A stretch of DNA of 45,526 nt from a virus. Shown in pieces: positions 25,086-31,407 of the stretch (position 1 is the first letter of the stretch; each line of letters starts with the position of its first letter). The notes beneath the pieces are model-generated. The model was not told the origin of the DNA. It did no database searches and saw nothing but the letters and a program-made list of their open reading frames with translations. A program made the translations under genes and the position numbers. The stretch covers positions 1 through 45,526 of IMG/VR virus record IMGVR_UViG_3300030389_000645; one strand, 5' to 3'.

Positions 25086-25203
25086 CTTCTTGCTCCTCTT
25101 CTACACAAAATCTAATCCACACTACTCCTTCAAATCGTTGCACCTCTTCCCAACGATGGTCAGGGCAAGTTTCTAACCACTTTTGAAATTCTTCTTCAGT
25201 CAT
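25069..25203 (-). CDS. Hypothetical protein (44 aa)
   Basis: The ATG at 25203 lies seven bases from GAGGAG. A nearer ATG at 25209 is only one base from it, and a distant one at 25257 lies inside the neighbour. The product starts MTEEEFQKWLETCPDH and contains C-P-D-H-R-W, a phrase I associate with short phage proteins of unknown role. Confidence 0.55.
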   Translation of the reverse strand: MTEEEFQKWLETCPDHRWEEVQRFEGVVWIRFCVEEEQEDDIQR

Positions 25204-25408
25204 CTTCATTCTCCTCACAGTTGTTAATCTTATTGTGTTGTGCATCTTCGTAGGCACATCTCTCAGGGAAACTCATGCGTATCAGTCTATCTGACCAGTC
25301 CTTGCCATCAGCTATCCACAGGAATAGCATAGGCAAGGGTATCAGTATGAACACAACCCAGATAAATGCTTTGCCAAAGCCTTCATTATGATAGGGTTGG
25401 TCACTCAT
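25196..25408 (-). CDS. Small membrane protein (70 aa)
   Basis: One hydrophobic helix (residues about 13-32, KAFIWVVFILIPLPMLFLW) is followed by a soluble tail with two cysteines and an acidic end. It is probably an inner membrane protein. Its start overlaps the stop of the next upstream gene. Confidence 0.55.
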   Translation of the reverse strand: MSDQPYHNEGFGKAFIWVVFILIPLPMLFLWIADGKDWSDRLIRMSFPERCAYEDAQHNKINNCEENEDD

Positions 25409-25677
25409 TAGTTCACCTCTGTTGTAAAGTCTAAGTAGTCTGCGCTTATCATTAGTCGGTAGCTATCTTTGATGTTCTGTGATGGCTGATTTACTTTTAC
25501 AAGTAAGTTCATGCCATCAACTATCTCTCCATCTGAATGTACTAGGCACTCTATATCTAAGTCATCTGAGCAGTGTACATAGGTATGCTCTGCTTCCTCT
25601 AAGTCAAACATAGGCAGACCCACTTCGTTAGCTATCATCTCTTTTGGTGTAAGGTCATATACTTCTGTGTCAGTCAT
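25408..25677 (-). CDS. Hypothetical acidic protein (89 aa)
   Basis: The N-terminus has a helical segment (LTPKEMIANEVGLP), followed by a beta-rich part with two cysteines (HCSDDLDIECLVHSD). There is no membrane span. Single-base stop/start overlaps on both sides indicate a coupled transcript. The family is not recognised. Confidence 0.55.
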   Translation of the reverse strand: MTDTEVYDLTPKEMIANEVGLPMFDLEEAEHTYVHCSDDLDIECLVHSDGEIVDGMNLLVKVNQPSQNIKDSYRLMISADYLDFTTEVN

Positions 25678-25931
25678 TAGTTCACCTTCTCTTTCTTTTC
25701 TTTAGGCACATCTTCTGCGAACCTATAATCAGACCAACGATTAACGTGACCATGCTCACATAGGGGTTGTTTAAAGTTAAACACTTTACTCAGTAGCCAC
25801 TCACCACTTCTAATTGTTTCTAATGTAGAATACTCTAAAGGCACACCCTCTGACATCTGAGTGTCTAAATCTTTAACTGCATTAAGCAGTTTAAGCATAC
25901 CATACTTTTGATCTGTTGAAATATCTTTCAT
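25677..25931 (-). CDS. Hypothetical protein (84 aa)
   Basis: This is a soluble mostly helical protein with a C-x-H-G-H motif near residue 58 and a basic end. The C-H-H cluster could bind a metal, but there is no full zinc motif. It is coupled by a one-base overlap to the following gene. Confidence 0.55.
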   Translation of the reverse strand: MKDISTDQKYGMLKLLNAVKDLDTQMSEGVPLEYSTLETIRSGEWLLSKVFNFKQPLCEHGHVNRWSDYRFAEDVPKEKKEKVN

Positions 25932-25933
25932 GT

Positions 25934-26281
25934 CTATTCTCCTATAACTTTGTTAATAAGTATCTGCTCATCATCACGGTGATAAAGCACACGTATCGTA
26001 TCGCCTACCTCTACATACTTGGTCAGGTTCTTAATCCACATACGTGGGTCACCTCTGCCTGCCGTTCTGTAGAACTTTATAGATGTATCATGGGCATGAG
26101 CATCTTCTGTTAAAAACTTTGCTTCATGCTCGTCATGTTCCATACGCAACATATCACCAAAGTTACCTCTTAGAGCATCAAAGTACCAATCTTGCACCTT
26201 TTTGCTTGCATCTATCGTGTACTTATTCAACATGGTTTTGGTCAATGTTAAATCAAAATGAAAATATTCTTGTTCGGTCAT
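25934..26281 (-). CDS. Hypothetical protein (115 aa)
   Basis: Starting at the ATG overlapping the upstream stop (ATGA), the protein begins MTEQEYFHFDLTL. It has a Lys/Asp-rich helix, a His-rich acidic middle (HDEHEAKFLTEDAHAHD) and a small beta-rich end (VEVGDTIRVLYH). No known domain is recognised. Confidence 0.55.
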   Translation of the reverse strand: MTEQEYFHFDLTLTKTMLNKYTIDASKKVQDWYFDALRGNFGDMLRMEHDEHEAKFLTEDAHAHDTSIKFYRTAGRGDPRMWIKNLTKYVEVGDTIRVLYHRDDEQILINKVIGE

Positions 26282-26784
26282 GCTACCTCCTTCATCCAAT
26301 CTGGTTTAGTTCTGCCTTTGTTATACCTTGCAAACCTAGACTTGTCAACAATATAAAACTTTCTGTATGCTTCTATAGGATAGAACTCATCAGTCTTGAG
26401 TTCATCATGCCCACTGAAACACTGTGGGTGTCTAGTAAATCCTCTGTCGGGTATGAGCTTGTACGTATCCCAGTTGCCCAGAATATGCCTGTGCTTACTC
26501 GCACCATGCACCTTGCCATATCTGTAGGTATACTCGTCAAGCATGGCAGAGTATAGACTATAAGCCCATAGGTAATTGTTTCTGCTATACATAGCCCACA
26601 ATGTACATGGATGCTTCTGATGTACAGGTTTGTACAGGTCATGCTCCTCTGCATACTCTGGTGCGTGTTCCCATACTGATGTGCATAGCATCTGTGCTTC
26701 TTCAAGTGGCATCTTGACTATGTGTTGGTCACACAGTGACTTGGCTATCTTGTCTACGTTGTAGTCAATTAGAAATCTATTCAT
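26278..26784 (-). CDS. Conserved phage protein, His/Cys-rich (168 aa)
   Basis: The N-terminus MNRFLIDYNVDKIAKSLCDQ, then H-I-V-K-M-P-x-E-x-A-Q-M-L, the central H-P-C-T-L-W and L-W-A-Y segment, and an A-Y-R-K-F-Y end are the hallmarks of a family spread among cyanophages and other marine phages. The conserved His, Cys and Glu suggest an enzyme or metal-binding protein, but I know of no proven activity. The ATG at 26784 sits on the stop of the preceding gene. Confidence 0.65.
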   Translation of the reverse strand: MNRFLIDYNVDKIAKSLCDQHIVKMPLEEAQMLCTSVWEHAPEYAEEHDLYKPVHQKHPCTLWAMYSRNNYLWAYSLYSAMLDEYTYRYGKVHGASKHRHILGNWDTYKLIPDRGFTRHPQCFSGHDELKTDEFYPIEAYRKFYIVDKSRFARYNKGRTKPDWMKEVA

Positions 26785-26972
26785 TATTTCTCCTTCCAAA
26801 ATATTGGTGGTCGTTCTGGTGGTAAACTCATTGGAACAGTGACAGTCTCATGCATAGTAAAACACTCGCCTGCCTCTGCGCCATAGAGCTTGTGAGCATG
26901 GTCATTGCATTGGTCAAGCGTACTGAAACGCATGACCATTAGCAACCCATACACAGTGACTTGTTCAAACAT
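26784..26972 (-). CDS. Hypothetical protein (62 aa)
   Basis: A hydrophobic first strand (VTVYGLLMVMRF) is followed by a helix with His and Cys and a Pro-rich end. It is coupled to the next gene by a stop/start overlap. No family is recognised. Confidence 0.5.
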   Translation of the reverse strand: MFEQVTVYGLLMVMRFSTLDQCNDHAHKLYGAEAGECFTMHETVTVPMSLPPERPPIFWKEK

Positions 26973-27147
26973 CTTTTTTTACCTTCCAATGTTCTTGTTC
27001 TAGTTTGTTTAGTGTAAGCATTTTAATTTCTTTTAGTGCATCGTTAGCATCATCACCTAACTGCTCAAGCATAGCTACCATGAAGAAAGCGGTATCACGA
27101 TCTAATGCCATGATACTCGCTTTCGTTTCTTCAGAAACTTTACTCAC
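26965..27147 (-). CDS. Hypothetical helical protein (60 aa)
   Basis: This is a small helical protein with Asp/Glu/Lys and a Met/Phe-rich amphipathic middle (DTAFFMVAMLEQLG). It overlaps both neighbours by one to eight bases. The function is unknown. Confidence 0.5.
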   Translation of the reverse strand: MSKVSEETKASIMALDRDTAFFMVAMLEQLGDDANDALKEIKMLTLNKLEQEHWKVKKDV

Positions 27148-27494
27148 TAAGCAACTGCTTTCAACCGCTTGAGTTCTGCTCTTGCGACTTTCAGTTCCTT
27201 GCGTAGCTTACGCAACTCTTTTGCAGTTTCAGACATATCATACTTATGCTCTAATACACCTGTCTTTCGCAACACTTGAATCCTGTAGGTTATTCTGTTC
27301 TCAGGCTCACGCATCACCTCTGCTATTTGCTTCCTAGTAGTGGTAGCATATGCTTCAAGCAAAACTTTGTCAGCAGGTGTATAGTTGTACGTATACTTTT
27401 TTGCCTTTACATAGTGGGCAGTATGCGTTGTGTAGTCCTGCTTTGTATCAAGATCAAAAGACTTGTCGTTTGCTGTGTTTGTTGTATTTGTCAT
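27147..27494 (-). CDS. Putative helix-turn-helix DNA-binding protein with C-terminal coiled coil (115 aa)
   Basis: Residues about 39-85 read as a helix-turn-helix or winged-helix unit: T-P-A-D-K-V-L-L-E-A-Y, then R-K-Q-I-A-E-V-M, a turn, R-I-T-Y-R-I-Q-V-L-R-K and a G-V-L wing. Residues about 89-113 form a Lys/Leu/Glu coiled coil suited to dimerisation. A dimeric HTH protein is what would bind the palindromes in this block, and it is the best such candidate here, but no link is shown. It is preceded by a ribosome binding site (GGAGGGAATT). Confidence 0.5.
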   Translation of the reverse strand: MTNTTNTANDKSFDLDTKQDYTTHTAHYVKAKKYTYNYTPADKVLLEAYATTTRKQIAEVMREPENRITYRIQVLRKTGVLEHKYDMSETAKELRKLRKELKVARAELKRLKAVA

Positions 27495-27507
27495 AATAAT
27501 TCCCTCC

Positions 27508-27747
27508 TTAGTGGGTTAAAGTTGAGTTGTGGATATAGCCATGAACCTCTGGCTCTGGGTCTATTGTCCATTCTTTGATGAAGTCAAACTCCACCTTGCT
27601 ATTTGGAAGCACCGCCTTGAGTGTGCGTAGCACATGATCAATAGCTGATGTTCCATCACTGACTGATGGGTAGGTATCATCTACTTTAACAATACCATGT
27701 TCCCCATCTACAGTCAATCCTATGTGATAGTATCCTATCGCTTTCAT
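27508..27747 (-). CDS. Hypothetical protein (79 aa)
   Basis: From ATG 27747 the protein begins MKAIGYYHIGLTVDGEHG and looks like a small alpha/beta fold with an acidic-aromatic end. It overlaps the preceding stop by four bases. It is not recognised. Confidence 0.5.
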   Translation of the reverse strand: MKAIGYYHIGLTVDGEHGIVKVDDTYPSVSDGTSAIDHVLRTLKAVLPNSKVEFDFIKEWTIDPEPEVHGYIHNSTLTH

Positions 27748-27938
27748 TCTTCCCTCCAATTATTGTACAGCTCTACTGCTTTAGCATTAGTTTTATCTTC
27801 CCAATATTTCTTTGGGTCATTAAACCACAGTTTAACATTGGTAATGATAGTATCACAATTCATCTTTTGTTCAAAGATAATTTCTTCTGCTTGTGCATAG
27901 CATATCTCTTTTATGCGTTCATTTACTTCGTGGCTCAT
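27744..27938 (-). CDS. Hypothetical protein (64 aa)
   Basis: This is a charged helical protein with two cysteines and a Trp-rich C-terminal half. ATGA overlaps with neighbours indicate coupling. The family is not recognised. Confidence 0.5.
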   Translation of the reverse strand: MSHEVNERIKEICYAQAEEIIFEQKMNCDTIITNVKLWFNDPKKYWEDKTNAKAVELYNNWREE

Positions 27939-28107
27939 TGTATTCCTCCAATGTTTTATTGTTAATTAATATTTCATAAATTCTTTTGGCTAAATCTTGC
28001 CTACCTTTAAAGTAGTCACTTTTATAAGGTTCGTCAAGGTCTGCACCTTCTAGCTTACATAAGAACATTATATCTGCCACTACAAAGTCTTGTTTACTTA
28101 GGCTCAT
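27919..28107 (-). CDS. Hypothetical protein (62 aa)
   Basis: The protein has a helical N-terminal half with one Cys and a Y-F-K-G-R-Q-D-L segment, then a basic end. It overlaps both neighbours. The family is not recognised. Confidence 0.5.
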   Translation of the reverse strand: MSLSKQDFVVADIMFLCKLEGADLDEPYKSDYFKGRQDLAKRIYEILINNKTLEEYNEPRSK

Positions 28108-28475
28108 GCTACCTCCTTCATGTAGTATTGCAATCTAGGTTTTTCTTCGTAGCCTATGCATAATACTGCATCTGCTTTGTGTATGGGCAAGTCATCTGAC
28201 ATAAATGTATCTGCCTTGTATGGGTTATACTTTGCATACCCACTAAACTTTGTGCCTTCGGTGACTGCTCTACCTTCTGATAGGTCTAGCCACTCACCTC
28301 TGACAAAGGCATGAACATTCTTTTTCTTCTCACGTAACACACGTTGCCTGCCTGCCTCTGACACAACAAACTGTGCATCTTTAATCCACACATAATCCTC
28401 ATGTGCAATCACCTTGCCTTTGTGTTTAACCGAAAAGGTTTTCTTATGTAGGTTATAGTATACGTCAACTTTCAT
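28104..28475 (-). CDS. Conserved phage protein (123 aa)
   Basis: MKVDVYYNLHKKTFSVKHKG, then H-x-D-Y-V, A-G-R-Q-R-V-L-R-E-K-K-K-N-V-H-A-F-V-R-G is a pattern I recognise from a family of phage early proteins with unknown function. It is beta-rich at the N-terminus with a basic middle helix, so nucleic acid binding is possible. ATGA overlaps link it to both neighbours. Confidence 0.6.
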   Translation of the reverse strand: MKVDVYYNLHKKTFSVKHKGKVIAHEDYVWIKDAQFVVSEAGRQRVLREKKKNVHAFVRGEWLDLSEGRAVTEGTKFSGYAKYNPYKADTFMSDDLPIHKADAVLCIGYEEKPRLQYYMKEVA

Positions 28476-28615
28476 GCTATCCTCCTAGCTTGCTTGTTTT
28501 TGCGTTCTTGTCTGCGTTCACGCTTCCAATCATCACGCTTTGGTTTTTTAAATTGTCCAACGTTGGACGATTTTTTAACTGGTATTTTCTCATATGCTTT
28601 AATCTCGTAATACAT
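28472..28615 (-). CDS. Hypothetical basic protein (47 aa)
   Basis: I start it at ATG 28615 (MYYEIKAYEKIP) because the longer form from 28672 would run through most of the neighbouring microprotein gene. The C-terminal half is very rich in Lys and Arg. Palindrome copy 2 (28552-28571) lies within its coding sequence. Confidence 0.5.
   Translation of the reverse strand: MYYEIKAYEKIPVKKSSNVGQFKKPKRDDWKRERRQERKNKQARRIA
28552..28571. promoter_or_regulatory. Palindromic operator candidate, copy 2
   Basis: The core GTCCAACGTTGGAC (28555-28568) is a perfect 14-base palindrome. It lies inside the gene at 28472-28615, in a different reading frame from copy 1, so protein conservation cannot explain the likeness. 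Confidence 0.6.
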
Positions 28616-28745
28616 TACGCTTCTCCTTGCTTCGGTTGTAAGGTGTACCTTTACCTTTCTTAGGTGGTACAACCTTGGGTGGTTGCCTATCCTGTAGCAT
28701 AGTACGTGCCACAGGATTGACTATTTTAATAGTTTTAAGTTTCAT
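28599..28745 (-). CDS. Conserved basic microprotein (48 aa)
   Basis: The ATG at 28745 sits on the stop of the Gp88-like gene. The protein begins MKLKTIKIVNPVARTMLQDR, is Pro/Lys-rich in the middle (PPKVVPPKKGKG) and ends in a basic stretch with YNRSKEKR. The N-P-V-A-R and K-G-K-G-x-x-Y-N-R elements recur in small marine phage proteins. The role is unknown. Confidence 0.65.
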   Translation of the reverse strand: MKLKTIKIVNPVARTMLQDRQPPKVVPPKKGKGTPYNRSKEKRNVLRD

Positions 28746-29467
28746 TATGCCGCATTTCCAATTACAAATCCACTTGTGTCATGCCTTGCATCACCTTTAG
28801 CTTTCAGTCCTATGATAACACCTTTCTTATCCTTGAACCTTAAATCATCTCTATCGCCATCAATAACTTCCATACCCATGTATGATGATTGTGGATTTAC
28901 CTCAGTAAATACTACTGCCATGTTTGTGCCTGTATCTCTACACGCTTTGGCAATGTTCTTGGCATAGTCCATATTAGCTTCACTATATGACAAGGTAAGA
29001 TGATAGTTGCTAGGCAACTCTTTATACACTCTAGTGTATATCTTAGTGTAGTCATAGAATTGCACTAATGGATTATCTTGGATAATGCCAAACTTTTCCC
29101 ACATAATGTCAGTCGTGCCATTCAATCGCACACATGGTTGCTGTCCATTCTTTAAGCAACGCTTAGTGAACTTGTCAATATCGTCTTGCAAGTCAGCCAT
29201 GAACTGAGTTCTATTTGTATAGAACTGTATCAGCTTACGTTCCCTTGCTGACTGTACGTTATGCATCTTACCCCTGCCTGCCGATACAAGGCAACCTTCA
29301 TGGCAACTTGCTTGCTCCGCAAAAGCACAAGGATTAACAGTCTTGCCAAGTTCTTCGATAAAAGTCTTGTAAGACTTCATGTATAGGATAGCGGTCATGT
29401 ACTCATCACCATTGCCCTTGATAGTCTTGGCATCATTGCCCACTGAAAGTAATTTGTAATCACTCAT
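28745..29467 (-). CDS. Gene product 88 (Gp88) family protein (240 aa)
   Basis: The ATG at 29467 follows TCGGAGATTTAAA. Conserved features are the N-P-C47-AFAEQASC54-H-E-G-C58 cysteine cluster, A-R-E-R-K-L-I-Q-F-Y-T-N-R-T-x-F, the C-V-R-L-N-G-T-T-D segment and Y-D-Y-T-K. These match the phage Gp88 family, known from mycobacteriophages and others, whose function is not established. Palindrome copy 3 and a minus-strand sigma-70-like promoter lie just upstream, so this gene probably starts its own transcript. Confidence 0.7.
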   Translation of the reverse strand: MSDYKLLSVGNDAKTIKGNGDEYMTAILYMKSYKTFIEELGKTVNPCAFAEQASCHEGCLVSAGRGKMHNVQSARERKLIQFYTNRTQFMADLQDDIDKFTKRCLKNGQQPCVRLNGTTDIMWEKFGIIQDNPLVQFYDYTKIYTRVYKELPSNYHLTLSYSEANMDYAKNIAKACRDTGTNMAVVFTEVNPQSSYMGMEVIDGDRDDLRFKDKKGVIIGLKAKGDARHDTSGFVIGNAA

Positions 29468-29485
29468 TTTAAATCTCCGATTTAT

Positions 29486-29505
29486 ATTGTCCAACATTGG
29501 ACGAT
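29486..29505. promoter_or_regulatory. Palindromic operator candidate, copy 3
   Basis: The core GTCCAACATTGGAC (29489-29502) stands between a minus-strand promoter-like pair and the ribosome binding site of the Gp88-like gene, ending 18 bases before its start codon. A protein bound here would block elongation or clearance. Confidence 0.65.
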
Positions 29506-29526
29506 TTTTAAATTGCATTTAGTTAT

Positions 29527-29574
29527 ATAGTTATATAACACTTTCACATATAGTTCAAGTGTTATAATAACTAT
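29527..29574. repeat. AT-rich long inverted repeat
   Basis: The arms 29527-29543 and 29557-29574 pair over 17 positions with one bulged base around a 13-base loop. Neither strand has a U-run after it, so it is not a standard terminator. It occupies the gap between the membrane microprotein and the Gp88-like gene and contains promoter-like boxes. A regulatory or RNA-processing role is possible. Confidence 0.55.
29530..29558 (-). promoter_or_regulatory. Sigma-70-like promoter for the Gp88-like gene
   Basis: On the minus strand TTGAAC (29558-29553) is followed after 17 bases by TATAAC (29535-29530). Predicted initiation near 29523 leaves operator copy 3 about 20 bases downstream. The promoter overlaps the inverted repeat at 29527-29574. 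Confidence 0.5.
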
Positions 29575-29589
29575 AAATTTTATGATGTC

Positions 29590-29697
29590 CTAAACCTCAT
29601 CTCTCATGAAGCAAAAGAAACAGTACAGGAGAAAGCCATAGGCGATTATGCCTATGCCTAACCCCATGAATACACCTATCAGAAGTATCTGTTCCAT
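29590..29697 (-). CDS. Membrane microprotein (35 aa)
   Basis: The ATG at 29697 overlaps the stop of the preceding gene (TAATG). Nearly the whole product is one hydrophobic helix (residues about 4-30) rich in Gly, Ile and Phe with two cysteines, and it ends MRDEV. Position and coupling support it. Confidence 0.5.
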   Translation of the reverse strand: MEQILLIGVFMGLGIGIIAYGFLLYCFFCFMRDEV

Positions 29698-29930
29698 TAA
29701 GCACCCTCTCCAAAAGGAGAGTAAGGCATTGTCCACTCCCCAAAGGTATCACTCCATTCTTGTGGAGTAATGCCAGTTTTAATGAACTCACGCTCATCTA
29801 CATTCAGATGTGGAAACACATCTTGTATTAGCTCCCCACCTTGCCAACGGTTAAGCTGATCTTGAGTTACATCTAACTCCATAGAGTTAAGTTCACCTGA
29901 AATCATAGATTTTCTAGTAATTATTGTCAT
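29697..29930 (-). CDS. Conserved phage protein (77 aa)
   Basis: The pattern T-R-K-S-M-I-S-G, then D-V-T-x-x-Q-L-x-R-W-Q-G-G-E-L-I-Q-D-V-F-P-H-L and E-R-E-F-I-K-T-G-I-T-P-x-E-W is a very widely distributed phage family of unknown function. The ribosome binding site is ATCGGAGATT. Palindrome copy 4 lies 19 bases upstream of the start codon, as in the Gp88-like gene. Confidence 0.7.
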   Translation of the reverse strand: MTIITRKSMISGELNSMELDVTQDQLNRWQGGELIQDVFPHLNVDEREFIKTGITPQEWSDTFGEWTMPYSPFGEGA

Positions 29931-29948
29931 GTTAATCTCCGATTAAAT

Positions 29949-29968
29949 ATTGTCCAACATTGGACGAT
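29949..29968. promoter_or_regulatory. Palindromic operator candidate, copy 4
   Basis: The same 20 bases as copy 3 are placed nearly identically, 18 bases upstream of the start codon of the gene at 29697-29930, and are followed on the minus strand by the same ATCGGAGATT ribosome binding site element. Confidence 0.65.
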
Positions 29969-29994
29969 TTTGAGATGTGATTATCTCACACATA

Positions 29995-30016
29995 CAAGCC
30001 ACACATAGGTGGCTTG
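29995..30016. repeat. GC-rich hairpin after the first early gene
   Basis: A perfect 8-base stem, CAAGCCAC with GTGGCTTG, and a six-base loop lie 16 bases beyond the stop of the gene at 30033-30662. No U-run follows on the minus strand, so it is at most a weak terminator, attenuator or processing site. Confidence 0.5.
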
Positions 30017-30032
30017 CATATGAAAGGCAATC

Positions 30033-30662
30033 TTACTTGCAAAGCTCTTTTGATTTGCCTTGAACAAATTTGAGTTTGTCAATGAACTTGTCCAAATCTA
30101 AACCATACTGGTTTAATATTTTGAAAGTATCTATGGCTACTTTCATTTCAGTCGTTTCTTGTATCTGATGAATAGTAGGTTCATCAGTATCAGTTTTAGT
30201 AACGGTTTCAGTTTCTTTAGAAACTTCTTCAAGTGGTTGCTTATCATCATTACTTGGCTTTTCAGCTTTCTTCATAGCAAGCTGTAGTGCGGTTATAGAT
30301 GTGAAACCTTTCTTTGAGGTTTTAATGAACTCTAAAATGTCTTGAACATTTTCAAAAGCCCAGAGACATTCGGATCGTCTTCTACGATCTACGTTACGTA
30401 GCGAACACTCATCTAGACGCTTACCTGTCACATACTTGACACCTTCGGATAGAGCTTCGCTTGTAAGCTCACTCATTAGTTCACCTGTCCTGTAAATCAA
30501 GCCACCTTCGGTTAGGTCACGCTTGAGCGCATTGGCATCTCTACGGTCAACTTTTCTCCACTCAGAGGCTATCGCCTTACCACGGGATTCGAGTGTGTTG
30601 ATTACTTCTTCATTAGATTTGATCTTTGCTAATACCATTTTGTTTTCTAACGTAGTTGTCAT
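30033..30662 (-). CDS. First gene of the minus-strand block, hypothetical (209 aa)
   Basis: The start is preceded by GAAAGGAGCATAAA. The N-terminal two thirds are helical and strongly charged, with R-R-R-R near residue 95, a W-A-F-E-N helix, and K-G-F-T-S-I-T-A-L-Q-L-A at about 120-131. Residues about 135-165 form a Thr/Glu/Lys-rich linker before a final helix. As the promoter-proximal early gene it may be a regulator or replication accessory protein. I do not recognise a domain. Confidence 0.6.
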   Translation of the reverse strand: MTTTLENKMVLAKIKSNEEVINTLESRGKAIASEWRKVDRRDANALKRDLTEGGLIYRTGELMSELTSEALSEGVKYVTGKRLDECSLRNVDRRRRSECLWAFENVQDILEFIKTSKKGFTSITALQLAMKKAEKPSNDDKQPLEEVSKETETVTKTDTDEPTIHQIQETTEMKVAIDTFKILNQYGLDLDKFIDKLKFVQGKSKELCK

Positions 30663-30746
30663 TTTATGCTCCTTTCAAAAGCAATTTGTGAATTTGTGAT
30701 TATCAATAGATCATACCGTCAAACAAATGTCAACAACTTTTTGTGG

Positions 30747-31066
30747 GCATTATGCGCAAGGAAAAGCCGCATGTATGTACGCAAGGCAATGTGCAAGGCA
30801 TATGCATTATGCAAAAGGGAAAGTGAAATCGTCCAACATTGGACAATATGCAACAGGAGGGGGTGGTATTAGTACCACCAAGTAAAAATGCGGTCACTTT
30901 GCTAAAATCACACTGAATTTCACGCCAGTTGATAGACAACTGATAGCATATGAGTTGTCAACAGCATTTAAAACGCAAGTTTTATGGGGTTTGGCAAGGT
31001 GTTGGTGGATAAAGTGTTGGTTTTCTCATGCACCACGCATTATGCGTCAATAAGATCGCATTATGC
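30747..31066. repeat. Four GCATTATGC interrupted palindromes
   Basis: Copies are at 30747-30755, 30804-30812, 31037-31045 and 31058-31066. Each is GCAT-T-ATGC. The copy at 31037 extends to a perfect 6+6 palindrome (ACGCAT-T-ATGCGT). I found them only in this control region. They may be iterons of an origin or a second operator type. Confidence 0.55.
30828..30847. promoter_or_regulatory. Palindromic operator candidate, copy 5
   Basis: The core GTCCAACATTGGAC (30831-30844) lies in the divergent control region, 166 bases upstream of the first minus-strand gene and between copies of the GCATTATGC repeat. It is well placed to control the start of the early block. Confidence 0.65.
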
Positions 31067-31235
31067 GCCCAAAAAACGCACCCATGCAGGGGACATGTGG
31101 GGGGTGTGCGTTAGCGTATACACAGAAATACACAGATCTGGATTTTTCACTGTTAACCACTATAGCAACTGGCAGCTATATATGTACCATTATTGCAACA
31201 TTTGTAGTTATTTTGCCTACTATATACGTTTTTAC

Positions 31236-31264
31236 TTGACATGTTTTATTAAAACTGTTATAAT
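31236..31264 (+). promoter_or_regulatory. Consensus sigma-70 promoter of the rightward late block
   Basis: TTGACA (31236-31241), a 17-base spacer and TATAAT (31259-31264) form a perfect consensus promoter pointing right. Transcription should begin near 31271, giving an AT-rich leader of about 135 bases before the first gene. It indicates use of the host RNA polymerase. Confidence 0.85.
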
Positions 31265-31407
31265 TATGTATAACTAAAACATGCACATCACTTAAAGTGT
31301 ATACAGTTAAACTATTCCCTATAATATATCTTATATTACACTTATATGAATCATTTAAAATGGTTCTATAAGAATATTATACGTACAAATTAAATTAAGG
31401 CTTGACT

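Larger units (their letters stand above)
30663..31407. other. Non-coding divergent control region
   Basis: This 745-base stretch separates the leftward early block from the rightward late block. It holds the ribosome binding site of the first early gene, a minus-strand TTGACA (30733-30728) without a well-spaced -10 box, operator copy 5, four GCATTATGC repeats, a purine-rich patch (AGGAGGGGGTGG at 30855-30866), a strongly AT-rich right third and the late promoter at 31236-31264 with an approximately 135-base leader. It is a likely control region and a candidate replication origin. I see no convincing protein gene or tRNA in it. Confidence 0.7.

Noticed and set aside
26083-26556. Long plus-strand frame (157 codons) opposite the early block
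   Set aside because: It runs antisense to two tightly coupled minus-strand genes, one with recognised conserved segments, and its product looks like a random translation.
26278-26784. Pyrimidine-dimer glycosylase
   Set aside because: Considered because phage proteins of this look are sometimes so labelled, but the conserved residues I see do not match the DenV N-terminal Thr and Arg/Glu pattern.
27508-27759. Upstream starts for several small minus-strand genes (for example 27759, 26799, 26299, 28672, 29518)
   Set aside because: Each longer form runs past a well-placed ribosome binding site or into the neighbour. I chose the internal ATG that gives ATGA or TAATG coupling.
30710-30733. Minus-strand TTGACA at 30733-30728 paired with TATGAT at 30715-30710 as the early promoter
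   Set aside because: The spacing is only 12 bases. The -35-like box may be real, but no -10 at 16-18 bases fits well, so I did not list a promoter.
31320-31325. Second TATAAT in the late leader
   Set aside because: No acceptable -35 box 16-18 bases upstream. The region is simply AT-rich.
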